Assembly (NCBI GenBank): GCA_023260985.1
Contig: JALRKY010000038.1
Coordinates: 1 to 36,858, forward strand
Source of the DNA: Altererythrobacter sp.
GTDB lineage: Bacteria > Pseudomonadota > Alphaproteobacteria > Sphingomonadales > Sphingomonadaceae
Length of the DNA stretch: 36,858 bases
Direction: 5' to 3'
The translations under genes and the position numbers were made by a program. Below are positions 25,800-34,712 of the stretch, piece after piece; position 1 is the first letter of the stretch; each line of letters starts with the position of its first letter. Under the pieces are notes generated by a model, which was not told the DNA's origin, did no database searches, and saw nothing but the letters and a program-made list of their open reading frames with translations.

Positions 25800-26881
25800 G
25801 GTTCGATCACGATCCCCTTGGCGGGATCGACCTGACCGCCAACCATATCGAGATAGGTCTGGCGCGCCGCTTCAAGCCCCTGATGGCGCTCGACCGCGAC
25901 CGACCCTGCAACGCTTGAAAGGAAGCCGTGCCAGGCCGCAGCCATGCGCTTGCCCGCCTTTTGCGGCCCCAGTTCCTTGAACAGCGCCACCGCGTGATCT
26001 GGCGCGAAGAACAGCGTCGGGGGCGGCCCCGGCAAGTCGGTCTGCGAGCCGATCCCGCCGCCGCGCTCATCGATATGGGTCACGCCGACGAGGCAGGAGT
26101 ATTTGAGGCTGTCGCCAAGATATTCGTGGATCTGCCGGAGCAATCCCGCATTGCCCGCGAAATCGACCGAGACGCTTGGCGCTTTTGCGATTGAGGCAAG
26201 ATCGCCATAGGCTACGACTTCGTCATAGATCCCGGTGCCCTTCACGAAGTCCACATTCGCTGCCGAAGTCAGCCCGATGCGCTTGATCCCCGGCGAATTC
26301 TGCCTGGTAACGCTGGCAAGCCCCATAGCGGTCTTCGACGAGGCGCTGGTGAGGGTTACTTGCGAAGCGCCGAACCAGTCCTGCCCGCGCATGAAACATT
26401 CGATCAGGAAACCGGTCTTGAACAGCGGGCCGAAAATCATCCGCTCCGCCTCATGCGCCGGATCATGCTCGGGATCGGCTGCAAGTCGCGCATACTGGTT
26501 ATAAATCGGGCTCATCGGCTGGCGATAATCGGTCATGTCGGTGAAGCCGCCGGCCGAGATCTTGCCGGGGATCACATCGAGCTGAGTCCCCATCGGCAGA
26601 TAGCCATAGACGCGCTCCCCCACTGCGATGTCCGGGCATTTGCTTTCGATCACGCGCGCATGTCCCCACATCGGCACGATGCCGAGACCTGAGGGGGCCG
26701 GGAAGAAGTTCCAATATCCCACCATCTCGCCCACCACCGCATAGGTGATGTTATTCGAAGTGACGGAAAAACTCTCGACCGCGAGCCGCACCGCGCCATC
26801 GGCGAGCGGCCTCGGCTCGATCGAGGCCATTTTGGCCTTGCTCAGATCATCGCGGCGGACATGAACTTGCTGAACGGTCAT
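25796..26881 (-). CDS. DUF2855 family protein, MDR-like
   Basis: A 361-residue protein that I recognise as DUF2855, a family without assigned activity. Its pattern resembles a medium-chain reductase. The N half has VESFSVTSNNITYAVVGEMVG and GHARVIESKCPDIAVGERVYG, which fits the GroES-like domain; the middle has VTLTSASSKTAMGLA and IGLTSAANVDFV, which fits a Rossmann-like domain. The canonical glycine-rich motif is changed to SASSKT, so cofactor use is uncertain. ATG 26881 has GGGAGA upstream. It is convergent with the canonical MDR gene. Confidence 0.82.
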   Translation of the reverse strand: MTVQQVHVRRDDLSKAKMASIEPRPLADGAVRLAVESFSVTSNNITYAVVGEMVGYWNFFPAPSGLGIVPMWGHARVIESKCPDIAVGERVYGYLPMGTQLDVIPGKISAGGFTDMTDYRQPMSPIYNQYARLAADPEHDPAHEAERMIFGPLFKTGFLIECFMRGQDWFGASQVTLTSASSKTAMGLASVTRQNSPGIKRIGLTSAANVDFVKGTGIYDEVVAYGDLASIAKAPSVSVDFAGNAGLLRQIHEYLGDSLKYSCLVGVTHIDERGGGIGSQTDLPGPPPTLFFAPDHAVALFKELGPQKAGKRMAAAWHGFLSSVAGSVAVERHQGLEAARQTYLDMVGGQVDPAKGIVIEP

Positions 26882-26950
26882 AGGCGGCTCTCCCTTGAGA
26901 GCTGCCTAGCACCGCAACCACGGCAATGCCATCCGGTCAGACCGGATGGA

Positions 26951-28078
26951 TCAGACCCGCATTGGCATCAGCACATAGAGCGCCGGGCTCTTCTCGTCCT
27001 TGCGGATCAGCGTCGGTGCGCCGGCATCGGCAAGGTGCAATTCCACCGTGTCGCTGTCGATCTGGCTCAGGATGTCCTTGAGGTAATTGGCGTTGAAGCC
27101 GATCTCGAGGTCACCCGAATTGTAATCCGCCACCAGCTCTTCGGCCGCCGTGCCGTTGTCGGGCGAAGTGACCGAAAGCGTCACCTTGTCCGCTTCCAGG
27201 CTCATCTTCACCGCACGGGTCTTCTCGGTGGCGATGGTCGCCACGCGGTCCACGCCTTCATAGAAGCTCTTGGGATCGAGCTTGAGCAGCTTGTCGTTGG
27301 CGGTCGGGATCACGCGGCTGTAATCGGGGAACGTCCCGTCAATCAGCTTGCTTGTGAGCACCACGCCGCCTTCGCCGCCCAGCGTGAAGCGGATCTTGCT
27401 GGCCGAAAGGTCGACCTGGACGTTTCCATCCATCGATTCTTCCAGCAGCTTGCGCAGTTCGGCCACCGCCTTGCGGGGCAAAATCACGTCGGGCATGCCC
27501 TCTGCGCCATTGGGACGCGGGAGGGTGAACCGCGCAAGGCGGTGCCCGTCGGTCGCGGCGGCCTTCAGCACCGGCGTGTCGTCATCGGTGACATGCAGAA
27601 AAATGCCGTTGAGGTAGTAGCGAGTTTCCTCGGTCGAGATCGCAAAGCGCGTGCGGTCGATCAGTTCGGCGAGTTGCTTGGCTGGCAGTTCGAAGCTGGT
27701 CGGCAGGTCGCCCTCGACGATCACCGGGAAATCGTCCCGCGGCAAGGTCGGCAGCTTGAAGCGGCTGCGCCCGGCCTTCACTTCCATGCGATTGTCCGCG
27801 GTCTCGAGGCTGACCTGGCTGCCTTCGGGAAGCTTGCGGGCGATGTCGAACAGCAGGTGCGCCGACACGGTGATCGCGCCCGGCTGCTCGACCGAAGCGG
27901 CCGCCATGTTCTCGACGACCTGAAGATCGAGGTCCGTCGCCATGACGCGCAGCATGCCGCCGTCGCTGGCTTCGATCAGCACGTTGGAAAGGATCGGAAT
28001 AGTGTTGCGCCGCTCCACCACCGACTGAACGTGTGACAGGCAGCGCAGCAGCGTCGCGCGTTCGATTGTGGCCTTCAT
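26951..28078 (-). CDS. dnaN: DNA polymerase III beta subunit (sliding clamp)
   Basis: A 375-residue sliding clamp of usual length, three repeated domains. MKATIERATLLRCLSHVQSV at the start, ATDLDLQV and TDGHRLARFTLPR in the middle, and the terminal LYVLMPMRV (usual M-P-M-R ending) are hallmark segments. It encircles DNA and tethers the polymerase and repair partners through a pocket in domains II/III. Here dnaN stands alone on the minus strand rather than next to dnaA, as usual in Sphingomonadales. Confidence 0.96.
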   Translation of the reverse strand: MKATIERATLLRCLSHVQSVVERRNTIPILSNVLIEASDGGMLRVMATDLDLQVVENMAAASVEQPGAITVSAHLLFDIARKLPEGSQVSLETADNRMEVKAGRSRFKLPTLPRDDFPVIVEGDLPTSFELPAKQLAELIDRTRFAISTEETRYYLNGIFLHVTDDDTPVLKAAATDGHRLARFTLPRPNGAEGMPDVILPRKAVAELRKLLEESMDGNVQVDLSASKIRFTLGGEGGVVLTSKLIDGTFPDYSRVIPTANDKLLKLDPKSFYEGVDRVATIATEKTRAVKMSLEADKVTLSVTSPDNGTAAEELVADYNSGDLEIGFNANYLKDILSQIDSDTVELHLADAGAPTLIRKDEKSPALYVLMPMRV

Positions 28079-28150
28079 AGGTCCTTCTTAATCCCCTTTG
28101 GTGCGCGCTCGGGGCCGGAATCGCCCCACAGCGCCGGAATGTCGCTTTAA

Positions 28151-28178
28151 ACCTTAGCGCAAGCGGCAGTAGCGGCAA
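28151..28178 (-). promoter_or_regulatory. Candidate dnaN promoter
   Basis: On the minus strand TTGCCG (28178-28173) and TAAGGT (28156-28151) are separated by 16 bases, about 75 bases before the dnaN ATG at 28078. It fits a housekeeping promoter moderately well; no other likely pair is seen in the 28079-28251 gap. Confidence 0.35.
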
Positions 28179-28251
28179 GTTCGGGCCCGTCCCTTCCCCG
28201 ATTCCTTGGGGAAAACGCAGCAATTTTCGCCATGCAGCTTGCGGCAGCGGG

Positions 28252-29010
28252 TCAGAGCATCGCCATGCCGCCGTTCACATGCAGCGTCGCGCCGGTGATG
28301 TAGCTGGCTTCGCGGCTTGCAAGGAAAGCGACAGCGGCGCCGATATCCTCGCCCTCGCCCATGCGGCCCATTGGAATGCGTGCGTTGAGCGCATCCTTCT
28401 GTGCGTCGGGCAATTGGTCGGTCATTGCGGTGCGAATGAAGCCCGGCGCCACGCAATTGGCGGTGATCCCGCGGCTCGCCACTTCCTGTGCGAAGCTCTT
28501 GGTCATGCCGACAATGCCTGCTTTGGCGGCGGCATAATTGATCTGGCCCGGATTGCCCGTAGCCCCGACCACGCTGGTGATCGAGATAATCCGGCCGAAG
28601 CGGTTCTTCATCATCGGCCGCGCGGCCGCGCGCATCAGGCGAAAGGTCGATTGGAGGTTGATGCGGATCACATCCTCCCACTCTTCATCCTTCATCCGCA
28701 TGGCCAGATTGTCACGCGTGATGCCGGCATTGTTGATGAGGATGTCGATGCCCCCCAGCGTGTCGACCGTTGCGGGGATCAGTTCCTCGACCTGAGTGGT
28801 GTTGGAAAGATCACAAGTGATCTCGACATGCGCGCCATTGTCATGCGCGAAGCTCTCGTTCAGTTCCTCGCGAAACGCCCGCAACTTCGCGCTGTTCGAG
28901 CCCGATATTGCGAGCCGCGCACCCTGGGCCGCCAGCGCCTTGCTGATCGACGAGCCGATCCCGCCACTGGCGCCGGTGACCAGCGCATTCATCCCCTTGA
29001 GTGAGAACAT
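28252..29010 (-). CDS. fabG: 3-oxoacyl-ACP reductase FabG
   Basis: A 252-residue short-chain dehydrogenase that reduces 3-oxoacyl-ACP with NADPH in fatty-acid elongation. Cofactor motif TGASGGIG (residues 12-19), NNAG (93-96), catalytic Ser146 in ITSVVG, Tyr159 and Lys163 in NYAAAKAG, and the C-terminal GATLHVNGGMAML are all typical of FabG. I start at ATG 29010, which overlaps the fabD stop by one base (TGATG); an upstream in-frame start at 29103 lies inside fabD. Coupled translation with fabD follows from the overlap. Confidence 0.95.
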   Translation of the reverse strand: MFSLKGMNALVTGASGGIGSSISKALAAQGARLAISGSNSAKLRAFREELNESFAHDNGAHVEITCDLSNTTQVEELIPATVDTLGGIDILINNAGITRDNLAMRMKDEEWEDVIRINLQSTFRLMRAAARPMMKNRFGRIISITSVVGATGNPGQINYAAAKAGIVGMTKSFAQEVASRGITANCVAPGFIRTAMTDQLPDAQKDALNARIPMGRMGEGEDIGAAVAFLASREASYITGATLHVNGGMAML

Positions 29011-29948
29011 CAGCCGATCTCCTTCGCGAAATTCTCGATATCTTCCATGGTCAGAAGGCTGGTGGTGCTTGCTTCGGGCACGATACGTCCGACCATCGGG
29101 CACAGCACCTTGCCGCCCAGCTCAACGAAATGCTCGATGCCATCGCCGAACATCACCAGCACACTTTCACGCCAGCGCACCCGGCCGGTGACCTGTTCGA
29201 CCAGCAGGCACTGCTCCTCGGCTGGATCGGTCACGCGCGTGGCGGTGACATTAGCATAGACCGGAAGGGCAAACTGCCCGGGCGGCGTCGCTGCCAGCGC
29301 TTCGGCCATGCGATCGGCCGCGGGCTGCATAAGCGAACAATGGAACGGGGCAGACACAGGCAGCAATACGCCGCGCTTGATGCCATGATCCTTGACCAGT
29401 TCGACGGCGCGCTCGATCGCACTCCTCTGGCCCGAGATCACCACTTGCGACGGGTCATTGTCATTGGCGATTTCGCAGACTTCGCCCTGCGCCGCTGCCG
29501 CAGCCAGTGCGCTCGCCTTGTCGATATCGGCCCCGAGCAGCGCCGCCATGGCGCCCTCACCCACCGGCACGGCGGCCTGCATCGCCTGCCCGCGCAGCTT
29601 CAGCAAGCGCGCAGTGTCGGCCAGCGAGAAGGCTCCGACTGCGCAAAGCGCCGAGTATTCACCCAGCGAATGCCCAGCGACGCAAGTGCCCGTTGCCGCG
29701 AGCGAAATGCCGAAATCCTGTTCCAGAACGCGCAGAGTGGCGATGGCATTGGCCATGATCGCGGGCTGGGCGTTCTCGGTCAGGGTCAGCTGGTCTTCCG
29801 GCCCATCGCGCATGATCGTCGAAAGCTTCTGCGACAGCGCATCGTCGACTTCCTGGAACACCGCGCGCGCAGCGGCGCTGGCATTGGCAAGTTCGTTCCC
29901 CATGCCGACTTTCTGGCTACCCTGCCCCGGAAAGATGAATGCCCGCAT
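29010..29948 (-). CDS. fabD: Malonyl-CoA:ACP transacylase FabD
   Basis: A 312-residue acyltransferase that loads malonyl groups on ACP. N-terminal FPGQGSQKVGMG, the nucleophile Ser94 in AGHSLGEYSAL, His203 in SAPFHCSLM and the conserved QPAIMA segment are all present, at usual length. AGAGGAG lies seven bases ahead of the ATG at 29948. It sits 27 bases after the LD-carboxypeptidase gene and overlaps fabG, so ldcA-like, fabD and fabG may share a transcript. Confidence 0.95.
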   Translation of the reverse strand: MRAFIFPGQGSQKVGMGNELANASAAARAVFQEVDDALSQKLSTIMRDGPEDQLTLTENAQPAIMANAIATLRVLEQDFGISLAATGTCVAGHSLGEYSALCAVGAFSLADTARLLKLRGQAMQAAVPVGEGAMAALLGADIDKASALAAAAAQGEVCEIANDNDPSQVVISGQRSAIERAVELVKDHGIKRGVLLPVSAPFHCSLMQPAADRMAEALAATPPGQFALPVYANVTATRVTDPAEEQCLLVEQVTGRVRWRESVLVMFGDGIEHFVELGGKVLCPMVGRIVPEASTTSLLTMEDIENFAKEIG

Positions 29949-29975
29949 TGAATTCTCCTCTTTGGAGCCGCGCGG

Positions 29976-30806
29976 TTAGCCAGCGGTCGACGGACTCGCA
30001 AGGCCGAAGGGAACAATCCTGTTCTCTGGCGTGTGGCCGATCTCTGACCGGCCGAGGTAGGGGATGCCGGCGCGCGCGCACCAGAACTTCGCAATATCCT
30101 CCACCGACTGGCCGAATTCGCGATCATTCTCGGGCACATCGGTAACACTGCCGAGCCGCAGGCCGGCGACGCGCGGCAGCACATTGGCAAGGTGGAAGAA
30201 CAGCCGGTCGACCGAATAGATATGCTCGCTGACTTCCTCGACCATCACGATATGGCCGGAAAGGTCTGGCATGAGCGGCGTGTTCGCAATCATCGCCAGC
30301 GTGATGAGGTTGAACGCCACAGCGGGCGTTTTGCCATCGAGGCTGGGCTCGAGCCCGCTGCCATCGCCCGAAAACCAGCGCAACACACGGCGCAATGCCT
30401 CGCGCCCGCGCTCGGAGCGTGCGCTGACCGGCATCGAACCATGCACCGGCTGGCCAATGCCATTGCGATAAAGTGCGGCGAGCAGGTATCCGATGTCGGA
30501 ATAGCCGACATAGGTTTTCGACCGCGCAACATGGTTCATGCGCGCGACCGCAGCTTCGGCGATCCGGTTCGAGCCATAGCCGCCCTTGGCGAACCAAATG
30601 GCGTCGAAGGCAGGATCGTTGGCAAGTTCGACAAGCGCTTCCAGCCGCTGAATATCGGTCCCGGCGAAGTGCCCCGCATTCATGAAGCACTGATCGTGGA
30701 AGGTGATGCTGTGTTCGGGGAACTCGTCAGCCACGAGCTGTTGCGCGGCATCGGCCTGCTCGCGCGTGATCGGGGTGGCGGGGGCGCAGACGGCAATACG
30801 TGTCAT
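29976..30806 (-). CDS. LD-carboxypeptidase, peptidase S66 family
   Basis: A 276-residue serine peptidase that trims the terminal D-alanine from tetrapeptides in murein recycling. MTRIAVCAPATPI at the N terminus, IWFAKGGYGSNRI and the nucleophile Ser103 in VGYSDIGYL are S66 hallmarks; VMVEEVSEHIYSVDR contains the family glutamate, and the catalytic His probably lies in IGHTPENR. Cytoplasmic, no signal peptide. I start at ATG 30806; the upstream in-frame start at 30839 would add Arg-rich sequence. It is divergent from a Mur ligase only 52 bases away, which fits a recycling role. Confidence 0.88.
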   Translation of the reverse strand: MTRIAVCAPATPITREQADAAQQLVADEFPEHSITFHDQCFMNAGHFAGTDIQRLEALVELANDPAFDAIWFAKGGYGSNRIAEAAVARMNHVARSKTYVGYSDIGYLLAALYRNGIGQPVHGSMPVSARSERGREALRRVLRWFSGDGSGLEPSLDGKTPAVAFNLITLAMIANTPLMPDLSGHIVMVEEVSEHIYSVDRLFFHLANVLPRVAGLRLGSVTDVPENDREFGQSVEDIAKFWCARAGIPYLGRSEIGHTPENRIVPFGLASPSTAG

Positions 30807-30858
30807 GGACCCAATTAGCCGCCTTGTGCTCCAACGCACAACTCAATACCGAGCGCGC

Positions 30859-32286
30859 ATGAGCGAATTTCCTACCTATGACGAATTGCTGGCCCGTCCG
30901 TTCTTCTTTTGCGGCATCGGCGGATCGGGCATGCTGCCGCTTGCGCAGATCCTGGCCGGGCGCGGCGCAAGCGTCAGCGGGTCGGACCGCTCCAACGACC
31001 AGGGCCGCACGCCGGAGAAGTTCGCAGCGCTTCAAGCGCAGGGCTTCACGCTGTTCCCGCAGGATGGCAGCGGGATCACCTCGAAAGACCAGATCCTCGT
31101 CGCATCCGCTGCAGTCGAAGAGACCGTGCCCGAAATGGTTCGTGCGAAGGAGCTCGGTTGCCTAAAGCTCACCCGGGCCGAACTCAACTCGATCCTGTTC
31201 AACACCAGCGGCGCGGGAATCGCTGTCGCCGGAACCAGCGGCAAGTCGACCGTCACCGGCATGCTGGGCTGGATCATGCAATATGCGGGGCGCGAGCCCA
31301 CTATCATGAACGGGGCGGTGATGAAGAACTTCGTCACGCCGGATCGCCCGATCGCCAGCGCCGTAGTCGGTTCGCGCAGCATCTTCGTCAGCGAAGTGGA
31401 TGAGAGCGACGGCTCGATCGCGCTTTATCGCCCGGCGGTGGGCGTGCTGCTGAATGTCAGCCTCGATCACAAGAGCATGGACGAATTGCGCCAGCTATTT
31501 GCCGACTACCTCGGACGTAGCCGGATTGCCGCGATTAATGCCGACGATGCGGAGGCCCTGGCCCTGCTCCCCAACGCAAAAGAAGTCGTGACCTTCGGGA
31601 TCGAACAGCGAAAGGCGCAGATCGGGATCGTTCCGGGAAGCATAGCCAGCGGGCCGGTGCGCCAGGCCGCGACGGTGATCGACCGGCACGATGGCAGCGA
31701 GCACGCGCTGGTGCTGGGCATGCCGGGCACGCACAATCTTTCGAACGCGCTCGCTGCGATTGCGGGCGCGGCTTGTGCTGGTGTGCCGGTGAGCGTCGCG
31801 GTAGAGGCGCTGGCGAGTTTTGCGGGGCTTGCGCGGCGCTTCGACATCGTCGGAACCTCGTCGGGCCGCATCACCGGGATCGACGATTTCGGCCACAACC
31901 CCGAAAAATGCGCCGCGACGCTGCGCACGCTCAAGGCATCGCCCGGCCGGGTGATTGCTTTCTTTCAGCCGCATGGCTACGGGCCGCTCAGGCAAATGGG
32001 CCATGAACTGGCGGAAACCTTTGCGCGCGAGCTGGGCGCAGGCGACATCACAATCATGTGCGACCCGGTCTATTTCGGCGGCACGGTCGACCGCAGCGAA
32101 GGGACCGAGCGGATCATCGCCATGATCGCCGAGGCTGGCGGCAAGGCGGAATATGTCCCCTCACGAGAGGATTGCGGCGACCGGATCGTGGAACTGGCTC
32201 AGCCGGGCGACAGGATCGTGGTGATGGGCGCGCGCGATGACACTCTGACGGGCTTCGCGAAGTCCATCCTGGACAGGCTTGCCTAA
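30859..32286 (+). CDS. Mur ligase family protein (MurC/Mpl-like)
   Basis: A 475-residue ATP-dependent ligase with the three Mur domains: N-terminal Rossmann domain with FFFCGIGGSGMLPLAQ and VSGSDRSN, central ATPase domain with VAGTSGKSTVTG (residues 123-134), and C-terminal domain with GIDDFGHNPEKCAATL. MurC and Mpl normally have AGTHGKT and HHPTE; here Ser replaces His in the P-loop and HNPEK replaces HHP. It is therefore a paralogue rather than the housekeeping MurC. Mpl reattaches recycled tripeptide to UDP-MurNAc, and the LD-carboxypeptidase next door would favour that role. The exact substrate is open. Start at ATG 30859. Confidence 0.82.
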   Translation: MSEFPTYDELLARPFFFCGIGGSGMLPLAQILAGRGASVSGSDRSNDQGRTPEKFAALQAQGFTLFPQDGSGITSKDQILVASAAVEETVPEMVRAKELGCLKLTRAELNSILFNTSGAGIAVAGTSGKSTVTGMLGWIMQYAGREPTIMNGAVMKNFVTPDRPIASAVVGSRSIFVSEVDESDGSIALYRPAVGVLLNVSLDHKSMDELRQLFADYLGRSRIAAINADDAEALALLPNAKEVVTFGIEQRKAQIGIVPGSIASGPVRQAATVIDRHDGSEHALVLGMPGTHNLSNALAAIAGAACAGVPVSVAVEALASFAGLARRFDIVGTSSGRITGIDDFGHNPEKCAATLRTLKASPGRVIAFFQPHGYGPLRQMGHELAETFARELGAGDITIMCDPVYFGGTVDRSEGTERIIAMIAEAGGKAEYVPSREDCGDRIVELAQPGDRIVVMGARDDTLTGFAKSILDRLA

Positions 32287-32949
32287 CTAGCCTTCCGCCT
32301 GCAGCGCCTTGAGGCCAGCGTCTTCGCGCGCCACGGCTCGCCGGTAGGCTTCTCGTCCGGTCAGCCTCGCGCGATAGGCCTTGAGGCTATCGGGCACGCC
32401 CTCGTCCAGCCCCACGCTCTCCGCCAATATCAGCGCAAAGCCGCAGCAGATATCCGCGACGGTGAAGCGATCGGCGCAGAGGAACTCGCGGTCCTCAAGC
32501 CTTTGCTCCAGCTTGACCAGCCGCTTCCAGAACCACTTGGCATAGGCATGCCCGGCTTCCTCCAGCCCGCGCTCCTTCTCGAACAGGGAGAAGCGCATAT
32601 AGACCGTCTGCGGGAAAGTGATCGTCGCGTCGGCATGATAGGTGAAGTCGCAATAGGCGGCGTAATCGGGCTCTCCCGGTGCAATTACTAACTCGCTTGG
32701 CCCGCCTTTCGATGCGAGGTAATGCGCGATGGCGCAGCTTTCCGTCATCCGTGCGCCACCGGCTTCTGGGCGATCGAACAGCATGGGCACAGTGCCGAGC
32801 GGGTTCAGCTCGAGATATTCGGGCGCAAGGTAACGCGGCGGGAACGGCAATATCTTGAGATCGATATCGACCCCGGCTTCCTCCGCCGCCCAGGTGGCGC
32901 GCAAGCCGCGCGAACGAGCGCAGGTGTAAAGGATCGGGCGTGCGTTCAT
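32287..32949 (-). CDS. Glutathione S-transferase family protein
   Basis: A 220-residue GST-fold protein. The thioredoxin-like N domain has ILYTCARSRGLRATWAAEEAG, NPLGTVPML with the cis-Pro, and MTESCAIAHYLA with the glutathione-binding acidic/Ser pair. The helical C domain has LCADRFTVADICCGFAL, with the conserved N-capping and Asp. The catalytic residue is probably the Cys or Ser in the first strand (YTCARS). The substrate is unknown. ATG 32949 lies one base after the DUF808 stop at 32951, so the genes are tightly coupled. Confidence 0.88.
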   Translation of the reverse strand: MNARPILYTCARSRGLRATWAAEEAGVDIDLKILPFPPRYLAPEYLELNPLGTVPMLFDRPEAGGARMTESCAIAHYLASKGGPSELVIAPGEPDYAAYCDFTYHADATITFPQTVYMRFSLFEKERGLEEAGHAYAKWFWKRLVKLEQRLEDREFLCADRFTVADICCGFALILAESVGLDEGVPDSLKAYRARLTGREAYRRAVAREDAGLKALQAEG

Positions 32950-32950
32950 T

Positions 32951-33892
32951 TCAATGCGCCTCCGCATGCGCGCCGAGCTTCAGCACATGGTGCAGCACGA
33001 ACACGATGATCCCGCCCAATACCAGGCCGAACAGCGCGGAAATTCCCGCATAGCTCGCCCAGCCCAGCACGCCCGACAAGGCGCCGGTGGCATGCTCAAC
33101 CGCGTGCTGCACGCCGTGCGCCCAGTCTGCAGGCGCGTGGAGCCCGATCTCCTCAAGCCCGTGCAGGATGATCCCGCCGCCGACCCAGAGCATCGCCACG
33201 GTGCCGATCGCCGAAAGCGCAACAAGCAGGCGCGGCATGGCATTGAGAAGCATTCGCCCGACGCGCTTCGCCAGCCCGTTGTCGCGCTCGGCAAGGTGCA
33301 GCCCGACATCGTCCATCTTCACGATCAGCGCGACCGCGCCATAGACGGCGAAGGTGATCGCGATGCCTACCGCCGCCAGCGCAGCGGCGCGGATCCAGAA
33401 ACTGTCCGAAATCGTCGCAATCTCGTTCAGCGAGATCGCCATGATCTCCGCGGAAAGGATCATGTCGGTGCGGATCGCGCCGTTGATCCGGTCTTTCTCG
33501 AACTCGGCCAGATCTTCGATCGGATCCTGCAAGGTCTGCCCGTGCTTGGGCTCGCCAAACTTCTCCAGCACCTTTTCCGCGCCTTCATAGCTCAAATAGC
33601 AGCCGCCCAGCATCAGCAGGAAGATGATCGCCTGCGGCAGCAGCCAGCTGAGTAGCAGCGCGCCTGGCAGCAGGATCAGCAGCTTGTTCCTGAGGCTACC
33701 TTTGGTGATGTTCCAGATGATCGGCAGTTCGCGCGCCGGGCTGAGGCCGGTGACATAGCCCGGGGTAACCGCGGCATCGTCGATCACGACGCCCGCTGCC
33801 TTGGTGCCAGCCTTGCCGGCTGCCACGCTGACATCGTCGATCGATGCGGCCGCGGCGCGCGCGATTACCGACACATCGTCAAGCAGGGCCAT
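32951..33892 (-). CDS. DUF808 family membrane protein (YedI-like)
   Basis: A 313-residue inner-membrane protein of the DUF808/YedI family. It has the family start [20 protein letters not shown], the early [28 protein letters not shown] as first membrane segment, [17 protein letters not shown], and the motif [20 protein letters not shown]. Later hydrophobic segments are near residues 175-195, 225-250 and 280-300. Function is unknown. I start at ATG 33892, with GGCGGA upstream; an in-frame start at 34003 would be an Arg/Cys-rich leader. Confidence 0.88.
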   Translation of the reverse strand: MALLDDVSVIARAAAASIDDVSVAAGKAGTKAAGVVIDDAAVTPGYVTGLSPARELPIIWNITKGSLRNKLLILLPGALLLSWLLPQAIIFLLMLGGCYLSYEGAEKVLEKFGEPKHGQTLQDPIEDLAEFEKDRINGAIRTDMILSAEIMAISLNEIATISDSFWIRAAALAAVGIAITFAVYGAVALIVKMDDVGLHLAERDNGLAKRVGRMLLNAMPRLLVALSAIGTVAMLWVGGGIILHGLEEIGLHAPADWAHGVQHAVEHATGALSGVLGWASYAGISALFGLVLGGIIVFVLHHVLKLGAHAEAH

Positions 33893-33968
33893 CAATCCGC
33901 CGGGCACCGCGCATCTCCATTGCTGTTGTTCGCGCAGCACTGCCCTTGCCCGCGGCGCCACGCAAGCC

Positions 33969-33996
33969 TTGCATTCTGCGGCAATCCCGCTATGTG
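33969..33996 (+). promoter_or_regulatory. Candidate rpsF operon promoter
   Basis: TTGCAT (33969-33974) and TATGTG (33991-33996) with a 16-base spacer lie about 110 bases before the rpsF ATG at 34110, a reasonable housekeeping promoter for the ribosomal-protein operon. The 33893-34109 gap between DUF808 and rpsF holds no gene. Confidence 0.4.
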
Positions 33997-34109
33997 CGCG
34001 CATCCCTTGCGCCGGAACACCTGCAATTGGGGTACGAAGAAAGCCGGAGGGGCCCCCGCGATCCGCGCGGAACGGTCAGCGATCGGCAGGAAGTGAAAGG
34101 ACCAAGCAC

Positions 34110-34475
34110 ATGCCGCTTTACGAGCATGTATTCTTGGCGCGTCAGGACCTTAGCCAGGCCCAGGTTGACGCGCTCGCGGCGCAAGCCACCGAAATCATCG
34201 AATCCAACAGCGGCAAGGTCACCAAGACCGAGACCTGGGGTCTCAAGTCGCTCGCGTACAAGATCGATCGCAATCGCAAGGCGCATTTCGTGCTGCTCAA
34301 CATCGAAGCCCCCGGCTCGGTGGTCGAAGAGCTCGAACGCCAGACCCGTATCAACGAAGACGTCATCCGCTATATGACGATCCGCGTCGACGAGCACGAA
34401 GACGGCCCGTCGGTGATGATGCGCAAGCAGGATCGCGAGCGCAAGCGTCGCACTGACCGTGAGGAGCGTGACTGA
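34110..34475 (+). CDS. rpsF: 30S ribosomal protein S6
   Basis: A 121-residue S6. [38 protein letters not shown] and the strand-rich [19 protein letters not shown] are family hallmarks; the C terminus is charged ([17 protein letters not shown]). It binds 16S rRNA with S18 in the small-subunit platform. ATG 34110 is preceded by GAAAGGA. First gene of rpsF-rpsR-rplI; its stop overlaps the rpsR start by one base. Confidence 0.97.
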   Translation: MPLYEHVFLARQDLSQAQVDALAAQATEIIESNSGKVTKTETWGLKSLAYKIDRNRKAHFVLLNIEAPGSVVEELERQTRINEDVIRYMTIRVDEHEDGPSVMMRKQDRERKRRTDREERD

Positions 34476-34699
34476 TGGCCCGCCCGTTTTTCCGCCGCCG
34501 CAAGTCGTGCCCGTTCGCAGCCAAGAACGCGCCGAAGATCGACTATAAGGACGTACGTCTTCTGCAGGGCTTCATGTCCGAGCGTGGCAAGATCGTGCCG
34601 TCGCGTATCACCGCAGTTTCGGCCAAGAAGCAGCGCGACCTCGCCAAGGCGATCAAGCGCGCTCGCCACATCGGCTTGCTGCCCTACATCGTGAAGTAA
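34475..34699 (+). CDS. rpsR: 30S ribosomal protein S18
   Basis: A 74-residue S18 of typical length. [10 protein letters not shown] at the N terminus, [30 protein letters not shown] and the basic ending [17 protein letters not shown] match the family. It pairs with S6. ATG 34475 overlaps the rpsF stop in TGATG, so translation is coupled. Confidence 0.97.
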   Translation: MARPFFRRRKSCPFAAKNAPKIDYKDVRLLQGFMSERGKIVPSRITAVSAKKQRDLAKAIKRARHIGLLPYIVK

Positions 34700-34712
34700 G
34701 AGGAGAAGAGAC

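Noticed and set aside
26861..28036. 391-codon plus-strand open frame
   Set aside because: Antisense of dnaN, which carries all family hallmarks.
28196..28211. CCCC/GGGG hairpin after fabG as a terminator
   Set aside because: Four-base stem, no U tract on the minus strand.
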